From Roseiarcus sp963776665 (GTDB lineage Bacteria; Pseudomonadota; Alphaproteobacteria; Rhizobiales; Beijerinckiaceae), in NCBI GenBank assembly GCA_963776665.1, contig CAVZNQ010000017.1, forward strand, positions 1 to 64,000: DNA of 64,000 nt. Direction: 5' to 3'. The notes beneath the pieces were generated by a model that worked only from the letters and a program-made list of their open reading frames with translations, did no database searches and had not been told where the DNA came from. This document shows positions 55,616-64,000 of the stretch, piece after piece. A program made the translations under genes and the position numbers. Each line of letters starts with the position of its first letter. Position 1 is the stretch's first letter.

Positions 55616-55849
55616 TTAGTTGGTGGCCTCTTTCCATTCTGGCTGCATCATCTCCAAGATGCTCTGATATTTTTCCAGCATCACCTGAAGCTTCTTAAGC
55701 CCAGCCAAATCGACGGAGGCTTGAATTTCAAGGCGATCGCCATTCAACACGACCCGCAATGGCGCAGCGGGGTGACTAGGCGCAACGCTCTCCGGTAAGC
55801 GTCGAGGAAGGGCTCGATCCCCTACCTGTTGTTGCGGCCTCTGATCCAT
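55616..55849 (-). CDS. 77-residue hypothetical protein
   Basis: ATG at 55,849 follows GGAGG by five bases (GGAGGATGCA). Sequence: MDQRPQQQVGDRALPRRLPE, a Pro-rich middle, then a conserved-looking end PLRVVLNGDRLEIQASVDLA, GLKKLQVMLEKYQSILEMM. The C-terminal half forms a beta hairpin plus a long helix. I do not recognise the family. Its strong ribosome site and the protein-like C-terminus support it. Confidence 0.5.
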   Translation of the reverse strand: MDQRPQQQVGDRALPRRLPESVAPSHPAAPLRVVLNGDRLEIQASVDLAGLKKLQVMLEKYQSILEMMQPEWKEATN

Positions 55850-56003
55850 TGCATCCTCCGATACCGCCTCCGCGTCATAAGCAATATACCAGTTCGGACA
55901 CCACCCGGCCTGCCACGGCGTTGACACGCAGCCCACGATTCGCATCTTTATCGCCCCCCGAAAGCGCGTGACATTTGCGCCAGGGCTTCAAAGGCGTTGA
56001 AAC

Positions 56004-57398
56004 ATGAACGACAGCGGCGCCGCGCCCGCTAGCGCCGGGTCGATTTCGGCCCGCATTGATCGGCTGCCGGCGACGCGCACGATCTGGACGATCGTCGTGC
56101 TGCTCGGCTTCGGCATGTTCTTCGAGCTCTACGACCTTCTCTTCTCCGCCTATGTCGCGCCGAGCCTGGTCAAGTCGGGCCTGCTGACCGCGACGACCGC
56201 CGGCCTCTTCGGCACGACCGGGGTCGCGAGCTTCATCGCCGCCCTGTTCACCGGCCTCTTCATCGGCACGATCCTGTGCGGCTTTCTGGCCGACCGTTTC
56301 GGCCGCCGGGCGATCTTCACCTGGTCGCTCATCTGGTATTCGGCGGCGAACATCATGGTGGCGCTGCAGAGCGACGCCGCCGGCCTCAATTTCTGGCGTC
56401 TCGTCTCCGGCGTCGGCCTTGGCGTCGAGATGGTGACCATCGGCGCCTATTTGAGCGAGCTCGCGCCGAAGTCTATTCGCGGGCGCGCCTTCGCGGTCAA
56501 CCAGGCGATCGGCTTCGTCTGTGTGCCGGTAGTCTCGTTCCTGGCCTGGCTGCTCGTGCCGACGGCGCCGCTCGGACTTGAGGGCTGGCGCTGGGTGGTG
56601 CTGATCGGGGCCCTCGCCGCGCCGGTCGTCGTCTATCTGCGCCTGAGCTTGCCGGAAAGCCCGCGCTGGCTCGCCAAGCAGGGCCGGCTCGACGAGGCCG
56701 ATCGCGTCTTGAGAGGCATCGAAGCCAGGGTCGGGGCCGAATATGGTCGGCCCCTGCCGCCGCCCGGCCCAGAGGAGGCGGTATCCCCGGCCACCCGCTT
56801 CACCGATCTCTGGGCCCCGGGCGTCCGCGGCCGCATCATTCTGATGAGCGTCTTCAACATCTTCCAGACCATCGGCTTTTATGGCTTCAACAACTGGGTT
56901 CCCTCGCTGCTCGTCAAGCAGGGGATCACTGTCTCGACCAGCCTGGGCTACACGACCTTGATCGCCCTTGCCGCGCCGATCGGGCCGCTCATCGGCTTCT
57001 TTCTCGGCGACCGGCTCGAGCGCAAGTGGATCATCGTCGCGGCGGCGGCCGCCATTCTCGTATGCGGCCTCATCTTCGGTCAGGCCAGGGAATCGGCGCT
57101 CATCGTCGCCATGGGCGTCATGCTGACGCTGGCCGCCAACATCATGTCGTTCAGCTTCCACGCCTACCAGCAGGAGCTGTTCCCGACCGGCATCCGCGCT
57201 CGCGCCGCGGGATTCGTCTATTCCTGGAGCCGGCTCTCGGTGATCTTCAGTTCGTTCGTCATCGCTTTCATCCTGAACGCCTCTGGCGCGTTCGGCGTGT
57301 TCGTTTTCATCGCCGCGGCGATGGGCGTCGTGATGGCGACGATCGGAATCTTCGGCCCGCGCACGACCAATCTCGCGCTGGAAGAAATCTCGCAATAA
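56004..57398 (+). CDS. MFS transporter (metabolite:H+ symporter type)
   Basis: 464 residues, twelve membrane helices. GFLADRFGRRAIFTWSLIWY is the cytoplasmic 2-3 loop motif, RLVSGVGLGVEMVTIGAYLS and AYLSELAPKSIRGRAFAVNQ the helix 4-5 signature, RLSLPESPRWLAKQGRLDEA precedes the central loop, and QELFPTGIRARAAGFVYSWS matches the second half of sugar/organic-acid porters. FELYDLLFSAYVAPSL in helix 1 is typical of the aromatic acid or niacin/4-hydroxybenzoate group. Substrate unknown. Confidence 0.88.
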   Translation: MNDSGAAPASAGSISARIDRLPATRTIWTIVVLLGFGMFFELYDLLFSAYVAPSLVKSGLLTATTAGLFGTTGVASFIAALFTGLFIGTILCGFLADRFGRRAIFTWSLIWYSAANIMVALQSDAAGLNFWRLVSGVGLGVEMVTIGAYLSELAPKSIRGRAFAVNQAIGFVCVPVVSFLAWLLVPTAPLGLEGWRWVVLIGALAAPVVVYLRLSLPESPRWLAKQGRLDEADRVLRGIEARVGAEYGRPLPPPGPEEAVSPATRFTDLWAPGVRGRIILMSVFNIFQTIGFYGFNNWVPSLLVKQGITVSTSLGYTTLIALAAPIGPLIGFFLGDRLERKWIIVAAAAAILVCGLIFGQARESALIVAMGVMLTLAANIMSFSFHAYQQELFPTGIRARAAGFVYSWSRLSVIFSSFVIAFILNASGAFGVFVFIAAAMGVVMATIGIFGPRTTNLALEEISQ

Positions 57399-57423
57399 GG
57401 CGGGGAGTCCGGGCGGCGTTCGC

Positions 57424-57843
57424 CTAAACAGGCCGTTTGCCCAGATAAGTGAAGAAGCGCAAGAGATATCCGTCGGGGTCGGCGACGCCGAACTGCCGGT
57501 TGCCGCTCTCGACCTGATCCTGCCTGTACCAGCGGTCCTCGAGCGGCAGGTAAGGGACGAACCCCGCATCCTCGACGCGCGCGCAAAGCGCGGAAGCGTC
57601 AACGACCTTCATCATGAAATTCGCGCCGCGGCCGTAAGGATATTCGAGCGGCGCCGTGCGGAACCGCCGGCCGGGTCCCGCCGCTTCTTCGAGCATGAGA
57701 TGAACGTCCTCGAGGATGAGATAGGCGAAGCGCTCCTCCGGCCGATCGAACCGGACGCGGAAACCGAGCACTCTGCAGTAGAAATCCAGCGAGCGGGCGA
57801 GATCAAGGACGTCAAGTTCGGGGACGAGGCTCGGCATCGTCAT
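57424..57843 (-). CDS. VOC-family (glyoxalase/bleomycin resistance-like) protein
   Basis: ATG at 57,843 (MTMPSLVPELDVLDLARSLD) is preferred to the TTG at 57,855. 139 residues with two beta-alpha-beta-beta-beta units: DFYCRVLGFRVRFDRPEERF, FAYLILEDVHLMLEEAAGPG, then ANFMMKVVDASALCARVEDA, NRQFGVADPDGYLLRFFTYL. The layout is that of bleomycin-binding resistance proteins rather than metal-dependent glyoxalase I. Such proteins sequester glycopeptide drugs. Convergent with the MFS gene. Confidence 0.8.
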   Translation of the reverse strand: MTMPSLVPELDVLDLARSLDFYCRVLGFRVRFDRPEERFAYLILEDVHLMLEEAAGPGRRFRTAPLEYPYGRGANFMMKVVDASALCARVEDAGFVPYLPLEDRWYRQDQVESGNRQFGVADPDGYLLRFFTYLGKRPV

Positions 57844-57931
57844 GGGCGCCTGCAATCGCTCGAAGAAATCGCGCGAGACCTGGTCTCGCGCGACATTCTT
57901 TGGTCCCGTCGGATGAACAGGCGCGGAACGC

Positions 57932-60134
<2,203 letters not shown>

Positions 60135-60252
60135 GTTTCTTCCTCCAGTTCGGCCGTCGATTTTTGGCTGGGCGAGGAACTAGCGCGCGATTGACCATTG
60201 TTCAAATCGATTGTTTCTTATGACGCTATCGTCATGACCTATGATCGCGCCC
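60135..60252. promoter_or_regulatory. katG / oxyR shared promoter with dyad
   Basis: The 118-base region contains ATGACG-CTAT-CGTCAT (60,220-60,235), a 6-base dyad, with a second CTAT-like half 8 bases on (ACCTATGATC). OxyR boxes have ATAG/CTAT half-sites at about 10-base steps, so this is a reasonable binding site. Assignment is inferred from position and motif. Confidence 0.45.
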
Positions 60253-61170
60253 ATGAACCTCAGAGACCTCGAATATGTCGTCGCCGTCGCCGACCACGAG
60301 CATTTCGGCCGCGCGGCGGCGGCCTGCCATGTGAGCCAGCCGACCCTCAGCGGCCAGATCCTCAAGCTCGAGGCCGAGCTCGGCCTCCGCCTGTTCGAGC
60401 GCGAGGGCCGGGGAGCGCGGGTCAGCGACCGCGCGGCCGCGGTGGTCGCGCAAGCGCGCGCGACGCTCGCCGCCGCCGCCGCGGTGAGCGACGCCGCCCG
60501 GGCCGCGCGCGATCCCTTCGCCGGGCCATTGAGGCTCGGCGTCATTGCGACGGTTGCGCCCTATCTGCTGCCGATCGCGCTCGACGGGGCGATCGATGCG
60601 CTGCCGCTGACCCCGCTCCATATCGTTGAGGATCTGACCGATCGCCTGCTCGCGGGCGTGCACGGCGGCGCGCTCGACGGCGCGGTGATCGCGACCGATC
60701 CGCACGACGACAAGCTGACCGAGATCGCGCTCTACGACGAGCCGTTCTATCTCGTCTCCGCCCGCCGCCTCGACGGGCGACGGCGCGCTTCGATCCGGGT
60801 CGAGGAGATCGATTCGGCCACCCTGCTGCTGCTCGCCGAAGGCCATTGCCTGCGCGATCAGACCCTCGCCCTCTGCGCCGCGGCGCAGAAGACGGCGCTG
60901 CGCGCCGACGTGCGCGCGACCAGCCTCGAGACGCTGCGTCACCTCGTCTCCGCCGGACAGGGCGCGACGCTCGCGCCGCTGCTCGCCTATGCCGACTGGC
61001 GCCGGCTCGGCGCCGGGCTCGACGGATCGAAGATCATCGGCGGGGGCGCCTCGCGTCAGGTGCGGCTCGTCTTCCGCCGCGGCTCGCCGCGCCGCGCCGC
61101 GCTCGATGCGCTCGCCCAGTCGCTGCGCGGCTCGGCGGCGCCGGCGGTGGCGGCCTCGCTGCGCGACTAG
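60253..61170 (+). CDS. oxyR: Hydrogen peroxide-sensing LysR regulator OxyR
   Basis: ATG at 60,253 (MNLRDLEYVVAVADHEHFGR); an ATG four codons earlier is also possible. 305 residues. HTH AAAACHVSQPTLSGQILKLE. The redox site LLLLAEGHCLRDQTLALCAA has the two cysteines nine residues apart (Cys199/Cys208 equivalents) that form a disulfide with H2O2. HLVSAGQGATLAPLLAYADW follows. Divergent from katG, which it activates. Confidence 0.93.
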   Translation: MNLRDLEYVVAVADHEHFGRAAAACHVSQPTLSGQILKLEAELGLRLFEREGRGARVSDRAAAVVAQARATLAAAAAVSDAARAARDPFAGPLRLGVIATVAPYLLPIALDGAIDALPLTPLHIVEDLTDRLLAGVHGGALDGAVIATDPHDDKLTEIALYDEPFYLVSARRLDGRRRASIRVEEIDSATLLLLAEGHCLRDQTLALCAAAQKTALRADVRATSLETLRHLVSAGQGATLAPLLAYADWRRLGAGLDGSKIIGGGASRQVRLVFRRGSPRRAALDALAQSLRGSAAPAVAASLRD

Positions 61171-61330
61171 CGGGGAGGACGGCTGAATGGGCGCCGGTGG
61201 TAGCTCGGTGAACGCCCGGGATCGTGCAATCGCGTGGAATCGGAAACAGATTGGCGACATTCTCGCTTTATCTTGCTCGACCGCGTTCCGCATTGCCCCT
61301 CCCCTCGCCCGGCGTTAAAAGGCGCTGCAC

Positions 61331-62086
61331 ATGGCCAATATCGCCAACCCGACGGTGTTCATCGACCTCTCGCGCCGCGTGCTGCCCTGGCTCGCCGCGG
61401 CGACCGCGGCTTTGTTCGCCGCCGGCCTATGGCTCTCATTCGCCGCGCCGCCCGACTATCAGCAGGGCGAGACGGTCAAGATCATGTATCTGCACGTTCC
61501 GGCGGCCTGGATGGCGACCTTCGTCTACGGCGTGATGGCCGCGGCCAGCCTCGGCACTCTCGTCTGGCGCCATCCGCTCGCCGATGCGGCGCAGAAGGCG
61601 GCGGCGCCGCTTGGCGCCGGATTCACCTTCATCTGCCTCGCCACCGGCTCGCTCTGGGGCAAGCCGATGTGGGGGACCTATTGGGTGTGGGACGCGCGCC
61701 TGACCTCGGTCCTGGTGCTGTTCATCCTCTATCTCGGCCTGATCGCGCTCCGGCGCGCGATCGACGATCCCGCCCGCGCCGCCCGCGCGACAGCGATCCT
61801 GACCCTGGTCGGCTGCGTCAATCTGCCGATCATCAAGTTCTCGGTCGACTGGTGGAACACCCTGCATCAGCCGGCCTCGGTGTTCCGGCTTGGCGGGCCG
61901 ACGATCGCGCCGGCGCTGCTGTGGCCCTTGCTGGTAATGTCGCTCGCCTTCACCTGCCTTTTTCTCACGCTGCATGTGATGGCGATCCGCAACGAAATCC
62001 TGCGCCGGCGCATCGCCCGGGTGACGATGCTGGCGGCGGCGGAAGGCGATCGGCTCGAACCCCAATTCGCCGCAGGGGGCGTCTGA
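61331..62086 (+). CDS. ccmC: Heme exporter protein CcmC
   Basis: 251 residues, six membrane helices. The tryptophan-rich loop WGKPMWGTYWVWDARLTSVL binds heme; flanking His residues in MYLHVPAAWMATFVYG and WWNTLHQPASVFRLGG complete the site. It loads heme onto CcmE. Overlaps ccmD by one base (TGATG). Its usual partners ccmAB are 7 kb upstream. Confidence 0.96.
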   Translation: MANIANPTVFIDLSRRVLPWLAAATAALFAAGLWLSFAAPPDYQQGETVKIMYLHVPAAWMATFVYGVMAAASLGTLVWRHPLADAAQKAAAPLGAGFTFICLATGSLWGKPMWGTYWVWDARLTSVLVLFILYLGLIALRRAIDDPARAARATAILTLVGCVNLPIIKFSVDWWNTLHQPASVFRLGGPTIAPALLWPLLVMSLAFTCLFLTLHVMAIRNEILRRRIARVTMLAAAEGDRLEPQFAAGGV

Positions 62087-62262
62087 TGGCCGATCCGCAT
62101 ATCGGCTTCGTCGTCGCGGCCTACGCCGTCGCGGCGGCGACGATCGCCGCCATGATCGGCGCCGTGGTCCTGGATGGGCGCCGCCTCAACCTCCAGATCG
62201 ACGAAGCGGCGCGCGCGCTCGAGGCCGCGCGTCGCGGCGCGAACGCGGCAGGGCGCCGTTGA
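62086..62262 (+). CDS. ccmD: Heme exporter small subunit CcmD
   Basis: 58 residues starting at ATG 62,086, sharing the A with the ccmC stop. MADPHIGFVVAAYAVAAATI then AAMIGAVVLDGRRLNLQIDE: one membrane helix followed by a basic cytoplasmic stretch, the CcmD pattern (FV..AY......L). It stabilises CcmC-CcmE and allows release of heme-loaded CcmE. Overlaps ccmG. Confidence 0.92.
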   Translation: MADPHIGFVVAAYAVAAATIAAMIGAVVLDGRRLNLQIDEAARALEAARRGANAAGRR

Positions 62263-62867
62263 GCGCGGACGCCGAAACCGCCCCGCGCGCCCGCCGCTGG
62301 CTCGTCTATCTGCCGCTCGCGGTTTTCGCCGCCCTCGCCTGGCTCCTGTTCATGCGGCTCTATGCCGGCGATCCGGCGAGCATTCCCTCGACCTTGATCG
62401 GCCAGTCGGCGCCGCAGCTCGATCTGCCCGGCCTCGATGGCGCTTCAGGCTTGACCGACGCCGATTTGCGCTCGGGCCATGTGAGCGTGGTCAACATATT
62501 CGCGTCATGGTGCGAGCCCTGCCATTTCGAGCACGAAACGCTCATGGCGCTCGCCGCCGATCCGTCGCTGCGCGCCAAGGGCGTGGCGATCTATGGCGTC
62601 GCCCAGAAGGACTCAGCCGAGAATATTCGCCGCTTTCTCGGCGCGAAGGGCGACCCTTACGCAAAGGTCGGACTCGACGCGAACGGGCGCGCCGGCATCG
62701 ACTGGGGCGTCTATGGCGTGCCCGAGACGTTCATCGTCAGGGGCGACGGATCGCTGGCGTTCAAGCTGGTCGGGCCGATGACCGCGAAAACCCTGGAGAG
62801 TGAAGTCAAGCCCCAGATCCTTAAGGCGATGAATGAGCCCCGCCCATCTCCGGGCGGGGCCTCGTGA
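62259..62867 (+). CDS. ccmG: Thiol:disulfide interchange protein CcmG/DsbE
   Basis: TTG at 62,259 overlapping the ccmD stop; 202 residues. An N-terminal anchor (RRWLVYLPLAVFAALAWLLF) holds a periplasmic thioredoxin domain with the CxxC site VVNIFASWCEPCHFEHETLM, then GVAIYGVAQKDSAENIRRFL, GIDWGVYGVPETFIVRGDGS with the cis-Pro. It reduces apocytochrome c thiols before heme attachment. The last codons form part of a terminator stem. Confidence 0.94.
   Translation: MSADAETAPRARRWLVYLPLAVFAALAWLLFMRLYAGDPASIPSTLIGQSAPQLDLPGLDGASGLTDADLRSGHVSVVNIFASWCEPCHFEHETLMALAADPSLRAKGVAIYGVAQKDSAENIRRFLGAKGDPYAKVGLDANGRAGIDWGVYGVPETFIVRGDGSLAFKLVGPMTAKTLESEVKPQILKAMNEPRPSPGGAS
62837..62860 (+). terminator. 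Terminator at the ccm/CsbD convergence
   Basis: GCCCCGCCC and GGGCGGGGC pair around ATCTCC, overlapping the 3' end of ccmG. It lies between convergent ccmG and csbD-like genes and can serve both strands, although no long T run follows. Confidence 0.7.
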
Positions 62868-62879
62868 TACGAGCCTGAG

Positions 62880-63083
62880 TCAGAAGCTCTGGCGAGCCTG
62901 CCACTCCTCGACTGCGGCCTTCGCCTTGTCTTTCGCCAGACCGTAGCGTTCCTGAATTTTGCCTTCGAGCTGATCGCGCTGCCCGTCGATGGCCGTGAGG
63001 TCGTCGTCGGTCAGCTTGCCCCACTGCTCCTTCACTTTCCCTTTCATCTGCTTCCAGTTCCCTTCGACACGATCCCAGTCCAT
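62880..63083 (-). CDS. CsbD-family stress protein
   Basis: ATG at 63,083 after GGAGATTGATC; 67 residues. MDWDRVEGNWKQMKGKVKEQ then WGKLTDDDLTAIDGQRDQLE, KIQERYGLAKDKAKAAVEEW: the typical CsbD helical protein, GNWKQMKGKVKEQWGKLTDDDL. Members are abundant general-stress proteins of unknown action. The upstream promoter fits the EcfG consensus, so it belongs to the general stress regulon encoded next door. Confidence 0.93.
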   Translation of the reverse strand: MDWDRVEGNWKQMKGKVKEQWGKLTDDDLTAIDGQRDQLEGKIQERYGLAKDKAKAAVEEWQARQSF

Positions 63084-63128
63084 GATCAATCTCCTCTCGG
63101 TTGTGGAGCTCTTTCAAGCTTGGTCTCG

Positions 63129-63154
63129 AACGCGCGGGCGGCTGGCAAGGTTCC
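63129..63154 (-). promoter_or_regulatory. EcfG-type promoter of the CsbD gene
   Basis: On the minus strand GGAAC, 17 bases, then CGTT: a perfect match to the alphaproteobacterial general-stress (EcfG) consensus GGAAC-N16/17-CGTT. Transcription would start about 40 bases before the ATG. Confidence 0.8.
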
Positions 63155-63236
63155 GTCCCCGGTGTGCCGACGGCCGTGACCGAGTTGTGACCGCGAGGTC
63201 CGGGCACACTGTGGGCCGAATATTTTCCAATGGGGC

Positions 63237-63262
63237 GGAACCAAATCGCCGGCTCGGTTGTT
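63237..63262 (+). promoter_or_regulatory. Possible EcfG-type promoter of nepR-ecfG
   Basis: GGAAC at 63,237-63,241 followed after 17 bases by TGTT (63,259-63,262), one mismatch from the -10 consensus CGTT. It lies 51 bases before nepR, as expected for autoregulation. Confidence 0.5.
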
Positions 63263-63312
63263 GCGACCAATAGCGGGCCCAGCGGCGCCGAGTGTCAGGT
63301 TGCGGGCGATCC

Positions 63313-63519
63313 ATGAGTAAAGCCAAACCCACGGACGAGAGTGCGCCGGCTGACGCCGGGCTCGACGCCAAAGCGATGGAGGCGATCGGACGGGCGCTCA
63401 AGGCCCATTACGACGACCTCGTCAAAGCGCCCTTGCCGGACCGGTTTCAGGAGCTCATCACGAGCCTCGACGCGGCCGGAGAAACCGGGCCGAAAGGAGG
63501 CACGGATGCCCCCGGCTAG
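63313..63519 (+). CDS. nepR: Anti-sigma factor NepR
   Basis: ATG at 63,313 (MSKAKPTDESAPADAGLDAK); 68 residues. The core IGRALKAHYDDLVKAPLPDR then FQELITSLDA is the NepR helix pair that wraps EcfG. In unstressed cells it holds EcfG inactive; phosphorylated PhyR, whose gene is probably outside the window, releases it. Overlaps ecfG by 14 bases, coupling their translation. Confidence 0.93.
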   Translation: MSKAKPTDESAPADAGLDAKAMEAIGRALKAHYDDLVKAPLPDRFQELITSLDAAGETGPKGGTDAPG

Positions 63520-64000
63520 CTTCAAGCAGGGGCTCGTCGCCGAGATGGCGAATTTGCGCGCCTTCGCGATCTCGCTCAGCGGATCGGCTTCGGTCGCCGA
63601 CGATCTCGTTCAGGAGGCCATGCTGCGGGCATGGGCGAACTTCGACAAGTTCGAGCCGGGGACGAGCATGCGCGCTTGGCTCTTCACCATCCTGCGCAAC
63701 TTCTACTTCTCCAGTCGCCGCAAGGGCGCGCGCGAGGTCCAGGACAGCGACGGATTCTACGCGCAACGGGTGGCCGTTCCCGGCAACCAGGAAAGCCACC
63801 TCGACCTGCAAGATTTTCGCAAGGCGCTGGCGCTCCTTCCTCCCGAGCAGCGCGAAGCGCTGATTCTGGTCGGCGCAAGCGGCCTGTCCTACGACGAGGC
63901 CGCCGGCGTTTGCGAGGTTGAGATCGGTACGATCAAGAGCCGCGTCAGCCGCGCCCGATCGAAGCTCGCCGACCTCTTGGGGCTGGACGCGCCCGGCGAG
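63506..64000 (+). CDS. ecfG: EcfG-type general stress sigma factor (3' end outside window)
   Basis: ATG at 63,506 lies five bases after AAAGGAGG and inside the end of nepR. 165 residues are visible. Sigma region 2: LVAEMANLRAFAISLSGSAS, ADDLVQEAMLRAWANFDKFE, TSMRAWLFTILRNFYFSSRR. Region 4: LLPPEQREALILVGASGLSY, EVEIGTIKSRVSRARSKLAD. The MRAWLFTILRN..YS.RRK and REVQD signatures identify EcfG. It transcribes the general stress regulon from GGAAC/CGTT promoters, two of which are seen just upstream. Confidence 0.93.
   Translation, partial: MPPASFKQGLVAEMANLRAFAISLSGSASVADDLVQEAMLRAWANFDKFEPGTSMRAWLFTILRNFYFSSRRKGAREVQDSDGFYAQRVAVPGNQESHLDLQDFRKALALLPPEQREALILVGASGLSYDEAAGVCEVEIGTIKSRVSRARSKLADLLGLDAPGE

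Noticed and set aside
55875..57602. 575-codon minus-strand frame
   Set aside because: Antisense to the MFS transporter; no motifs, shadow frame.

Overview
The window reads as two unrelated stretches of DNA joined near 12.7 kb. Bases 1 to about 12,700 are very GC-rich and carry gene types typical of large-genome Actinobacteria: a GntR-type regulator, an XRE/NB-ARC/TPR regulator, a STAS anti-anti-sigma protein, zinc-ribbon small proteins, and a DUF6431 + DDE transposase + ExeA-type ATPase transposon. From about 12,700 to the end the genes are those of an alphaproteobacterium of the Rhizobiales type: NepR/EcfG, OxyR-KatG, the ccm cytochrome c maturation genes, a CC0125-type lipoprotein, and a DUF1036 gene beside pyruvate kinase. 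The join falls inside two gene remnants that read into each other, so it is either a chimeric assembly (likely in a metagenome) or a very unusual transfer.

Actinobacterial part. 0-1 kb holds a truncated GntR gene, two tiny membrane proteins and a LuxR helix-turn-helix remnant. 1.1-2.2 kb encodes a secreted protein and 3.3-5.7 kb the NB-ARC regulator. 5.75-6.95 kb has no convincing gene; a STAS protein follows. From 7.4 to 12.7 kb on the minus strand there was an array of four small genes. One of them is cut by a complete transposon (8,848-12,105) with 26-bp inverted ends and a perfect 7-bp target duplication; removing the element restores one uninterrupted reading frame.

Alphaproteobacterial part. 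12.7-21.7 kb looks less GC-rich by eye and holds an SDR/NADPH-reductase/SnoaL cluster with a divergent LysR gene, an SRAP (YedK-like) gene, a lipoprotein and a TonB-domain protein with YLC repeats; it ends at tRNA-Thr(CGU). 22-29.3 kb carries sugar/redox genes (SDR, MetE-like, aldo/keto reductase, trehalase, FAD monooxygenase), many of them frameshifted. 30-43 kb is mostly intact: HxlR-MATE with a palindromic operator, a ChaA-type antiporter, pyruvate kinase, MltB, an exported acylphosphatase-like protein, pgm, glmM, GT39. 43.5-50 kb holds a tiny ORF with a Shine-Dalgarno complementary to the whole 16S tail, TMEM175, ActP/DUF485, PurC and a SLOG-like + deoxyribosyltransferase-like/TPR pair. 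50-63 kb is aconitase and ccmAB, then about 7 kb of other genes (FkbM, a CVNH-like protein, MFS, VOC, KatG/OxyR), then ccmCDG. The end is the general stress control locus: CsbD, NepR and the EcfG sigma factor, with EcfG-type promoters visible upstream.

At least eleven otherwise well-conserved genes between 12.3 and 59.1 kb carry apparent one-base frameshifts, several beside short homopolymers. This looks more like uncorrected sequencing indels than gene decay, and the frameshifted genes are annotated as single loci.
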